A stretch of DNA of 64,000 nucleotides, from assembly GCA_049115815.1 (NCBI GenBank), contig JAGDZO010000006.1:699597-763596 (forward strand). The letters are read 5' to 3'. A program made the position numbers and the translations under genes. The notes beneath the pieces were generated by a model, which was not told the origin of the DNA, did not search any database, and was given only the letters and a program-made list of their open reading frames with translations. Source of the stretch: Marinoscillum sp049115815 (lineage in GTDB: Bacteria; Bacteroidota; Bacteroidia; Cytophagales; Cyclobacteriaceae). Shown here one piece after another: positions 62,735 to 64,000 of the stretch. Positions within the stretch are counted from its first letter, which is position 1. The number at the start of each line of letters is the position of its first letter.

Positions 62735-63340
62735 CTAAGATCCTTCAACAACATTATATTCACCCCCTTGATACCCCTTAATCACATATGATAGATCGTG
62801 ATAAAAAGAATATTCATCATCATTCTCTATAAAACCATCATGTTTCCAGAAAAATTTATCTAAAGCATCGAAAACAAAAACAAAATCTTTAACCGTTACC
62901 TCTCTTGAACATGATATCAACATATTACTATCAGCATGGAAAGTTTTTGATATAAAAAAATAATCGGAGTTTATTTCATACAGCAAATGAGAAGTTGGAT
63001 CAGTATTAACTCGAAAAATAATCAATCTTACGAATCGATCAATAGAATCAGTCCCTACGATCAAAGGAATTGCAATTAATCTTTCTAGTTGTGAACAAGC
63101 AATATTCCGGCGTACCTTTTCCTCAAAGAAATCTTCGGCTTCCATAGACAAAGGAAGAAATGGCAAAATACAAGAATCCAATCTAAACTCTGCAATCTCC
63201 CCAAATGCAATGTCACTTGCTTCAGTTGCCAAAGTGCTAATTATCTTATTTGGTTCTTTTATCAAACTATCGCATTCTGTACCTTGACTAAAACAATAAT
63301 CAGCTATTATGAAGGATGTTAAAACTAAAACTAATCTCAT
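62735..63340 (-). CDS. secreted protein of unknown function
   Basis: 201 residues with a signal peptide ending YCFSQ. The mature part has aspartate/glutamate-rich helices and strands (FGEIAEFRLDSCILPFLPL, VRLIIFRVNTDP, SHLLYEINSDYFFI). Three cysteines remain. No family is recognised. The gene is more AT-rich than the main genes and sits next to the gene-poor right border, so it may be accessory. No close partner. Confidence 0.72.
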   Translation of the reverse strand: MRLVLVLTSFIIADYCFSQGTECDSLIKEPNKIISTLATEASDIAFGEIAEFRLDSCILPFLPLSMEAEDFFEEKVRRNIACSQLERLIAIPLIVGTDSIDRFVRLIIFRVNTDPTSHLLYEINSDYFFISKTFHADSNMLISCSREVTVKDFVFVFDALDKFFWKHDGFIENDDEYSFYHDLSYVIKGYQGGEYNVVEGS

Positions 63341-63924
63341 ATTGTATAGAAAGAAAATGCTCTATATCTGAAACAAGTCTGCAACTTGTGCCTTCTTGCT
63401 ATTTGAATTAAACCAGTTTCTTCTTTTTATTAAATTTTGTTCCTTCTCATAGAGGTTCAATTACTTTTTAACATTGAAAATCATAAGTTACGCTTCACTA
63501 AATCTGCGCTTGAAGCTGTAAGCTCTGATAAAAAATCAATTCACTTGGCTTCAGCGTATTCAACCATTTCAAAGTCAAGGTCATTAATTCTAATAAGATA
63601 TTTAATCCTTATTGAATTTAAACCATTATAAGAAATCATCACTAACAATGATACCATACTTCGACACAACGCAAGGGAGAAAAGGTTGAATGAATCCGCA
63701 ACGCAACATAATACTCTTGCCTTAAAATTTCGCCTAAATGATTTGACTCAACTCCAAAAATCTAATGTTTAGTCGTGTTGTGACCTAGAAAGAGTCCCTT
63801 CATTTACTTCTCCTGATATTTGTAAAATCATATTTCCTACTCTTTTCATAAAACTAAAACCTCACTAAAACATTAGTAAGTTAAAATACTGAAGTGGAAT
63901 TCATTCAGGTTATATTCTTGATTT
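63341..63924. other. gene-poor AT-rich stretch
   Basis: No convincing gene. A plus-strand frame of 64 codons (63437-63631) starts at TTG and has no protein-like features. A minus-strand frame over the same bases is broken by a stop but reads more like protein on either side, so an old pseudogene is possible but unproven. No tRNA, terminator or repeat was seen. Confidence 0.5.
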
Positions 63925-64000
63925 GATGATACCCCAAAAAATGGGGCAGTGAGTTTAGTTCTGATTTGAAAACTAAATTTACGAATATGACACGCAAAAA
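63925..64000 (+). mobile_element. possible left end of an IS3-like insertion sequence, cut by window edge
   Basis: A TGATGATACCCC segment, a CCCCA/TGGGG short hairpin, then about 40 AT-rich bases and an ATG at 63988 opening M-T-R-K. Left ends beginning TG followed by CCCC-rich bases, with orfA starting within ~70 bases and an M(T/S)RK N-terminus, are common in IS3-family elements. Only 76 bases are visible; the right end and the transposase are outside the window, so this remains a guess. Confidence 0.3.

Noticed and set aside
63437..63631. 64-codon plus-strand frame near the right border
   Set aside because: TTG start, AT-driven Leu/Ile content and no recognisable motif; recorded only within the gene-poor stretch.

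Overview
The window looks like chromosomal DNA of a gliding-type marine or soil Bacteroidota, most likely order Cytophagales. The signs are several secreted proteins with type IX secretion (T9SS) type A or CHU_C/type B C-terminal sorting domains, many lipoproteins with short SPII signals, LVIVD-repeat and choice-of-anchor B proteins, MacB/FtsX-type permeases beside an ECF sigma factor, few Shine-Dalgarno sequences, and promoters of the Bacteroidota form TTTG-N19/20-TAnnTTTG (clearest before the initiator tRNA and before gltB). The DNA is AT-rich and even in composition. Most of it is housekeeping sequence. I see no CRISPR array, prophage or defence island. The only mobile-element signal is a possible insertion-sequence left end at the right border.

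Layout. 0-5 kb: a 5'-truncated T9SS protein, a rhodanese and a choice-of-anchor B protein in an overlapping run, facing an M50 protease/HAD phosphatase pair. 5.2-7.6 kb: tRNA-CAU (probably Ile2), a small lipoprotein and a TlpA-like thiol-disulfide protein. 7.9-13.9 kb: gltBD. 14-19 kb: a lipoprotein, a large ABCG-type transporter with a TerB-like N-terminus, a YdcF-like protein and a basic protein with a histone-H1-like tail. 19.4-24 kb: hisS, a CHU_C secreted protein, ybaB/ebfC, a family 2 glycosyltransferase and PspC. 24-28.4 kb: an OmpA/TPR lipoprotein, pdhB and ffh. 28.5-34.7 kb: small secreted proteins, a likely operon of an NSS transporter, a MetS-like microprotein and a MazG-like enzyme, then a tail-specific protease and a ROK sugar kinase.

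34.8-37.2 kb: three tandem, translationally coupled paralogous membrane/coiled-coil microproteins followed by GGCT-like, VOC, C2-like and thioredoxin genes. 37.2-44.2 kb: a penicillin-acylase-family Ntn hydrolase, ppa, an ECF sigma/putative anti-sigma pair and a divergent DUF6249-like/FtsX-permease pair with matching promoter-like motifs, then a zinc-ribbon protein. 44.2-50.4 kb: ogt, an NTF2-like protein, a large acyl-CoA dehydrogenase, a CarboxypepD-reg protein, and an operon of two LVIVD-type lipoproteins with a barrel protein. 50.5-60.3 kb: a glucan-use region, with malQ and an MFS transporter divergent from class II aldolase, two GH13 lipoproteins and a 3-hydroxyacyl-CoA dehydrogenase. 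60.4-64 kb: a large secreted protein of unknown function, initiator tRNA, an unknown secreted protein and a gene-poor tail.

How genes work together. GltBD assimilates ammonia. The two GH13 lipoproteins probably cut alpha-glucans at the cell surface or in the periplasm, the MFS protein imports the maltodextrins, MalQ rearranges them, and the ROK kinase and aldolase feed glycolysis, ending at PdhB. The ECF sigma factor probably controls itself and the divergent permease genes. The least ordinary features are the triplicated microproteins, the MetS-like gene, the symmetrical ECF promoter pair and the TerB fusions. I did not find a convincing new multi-gene system.
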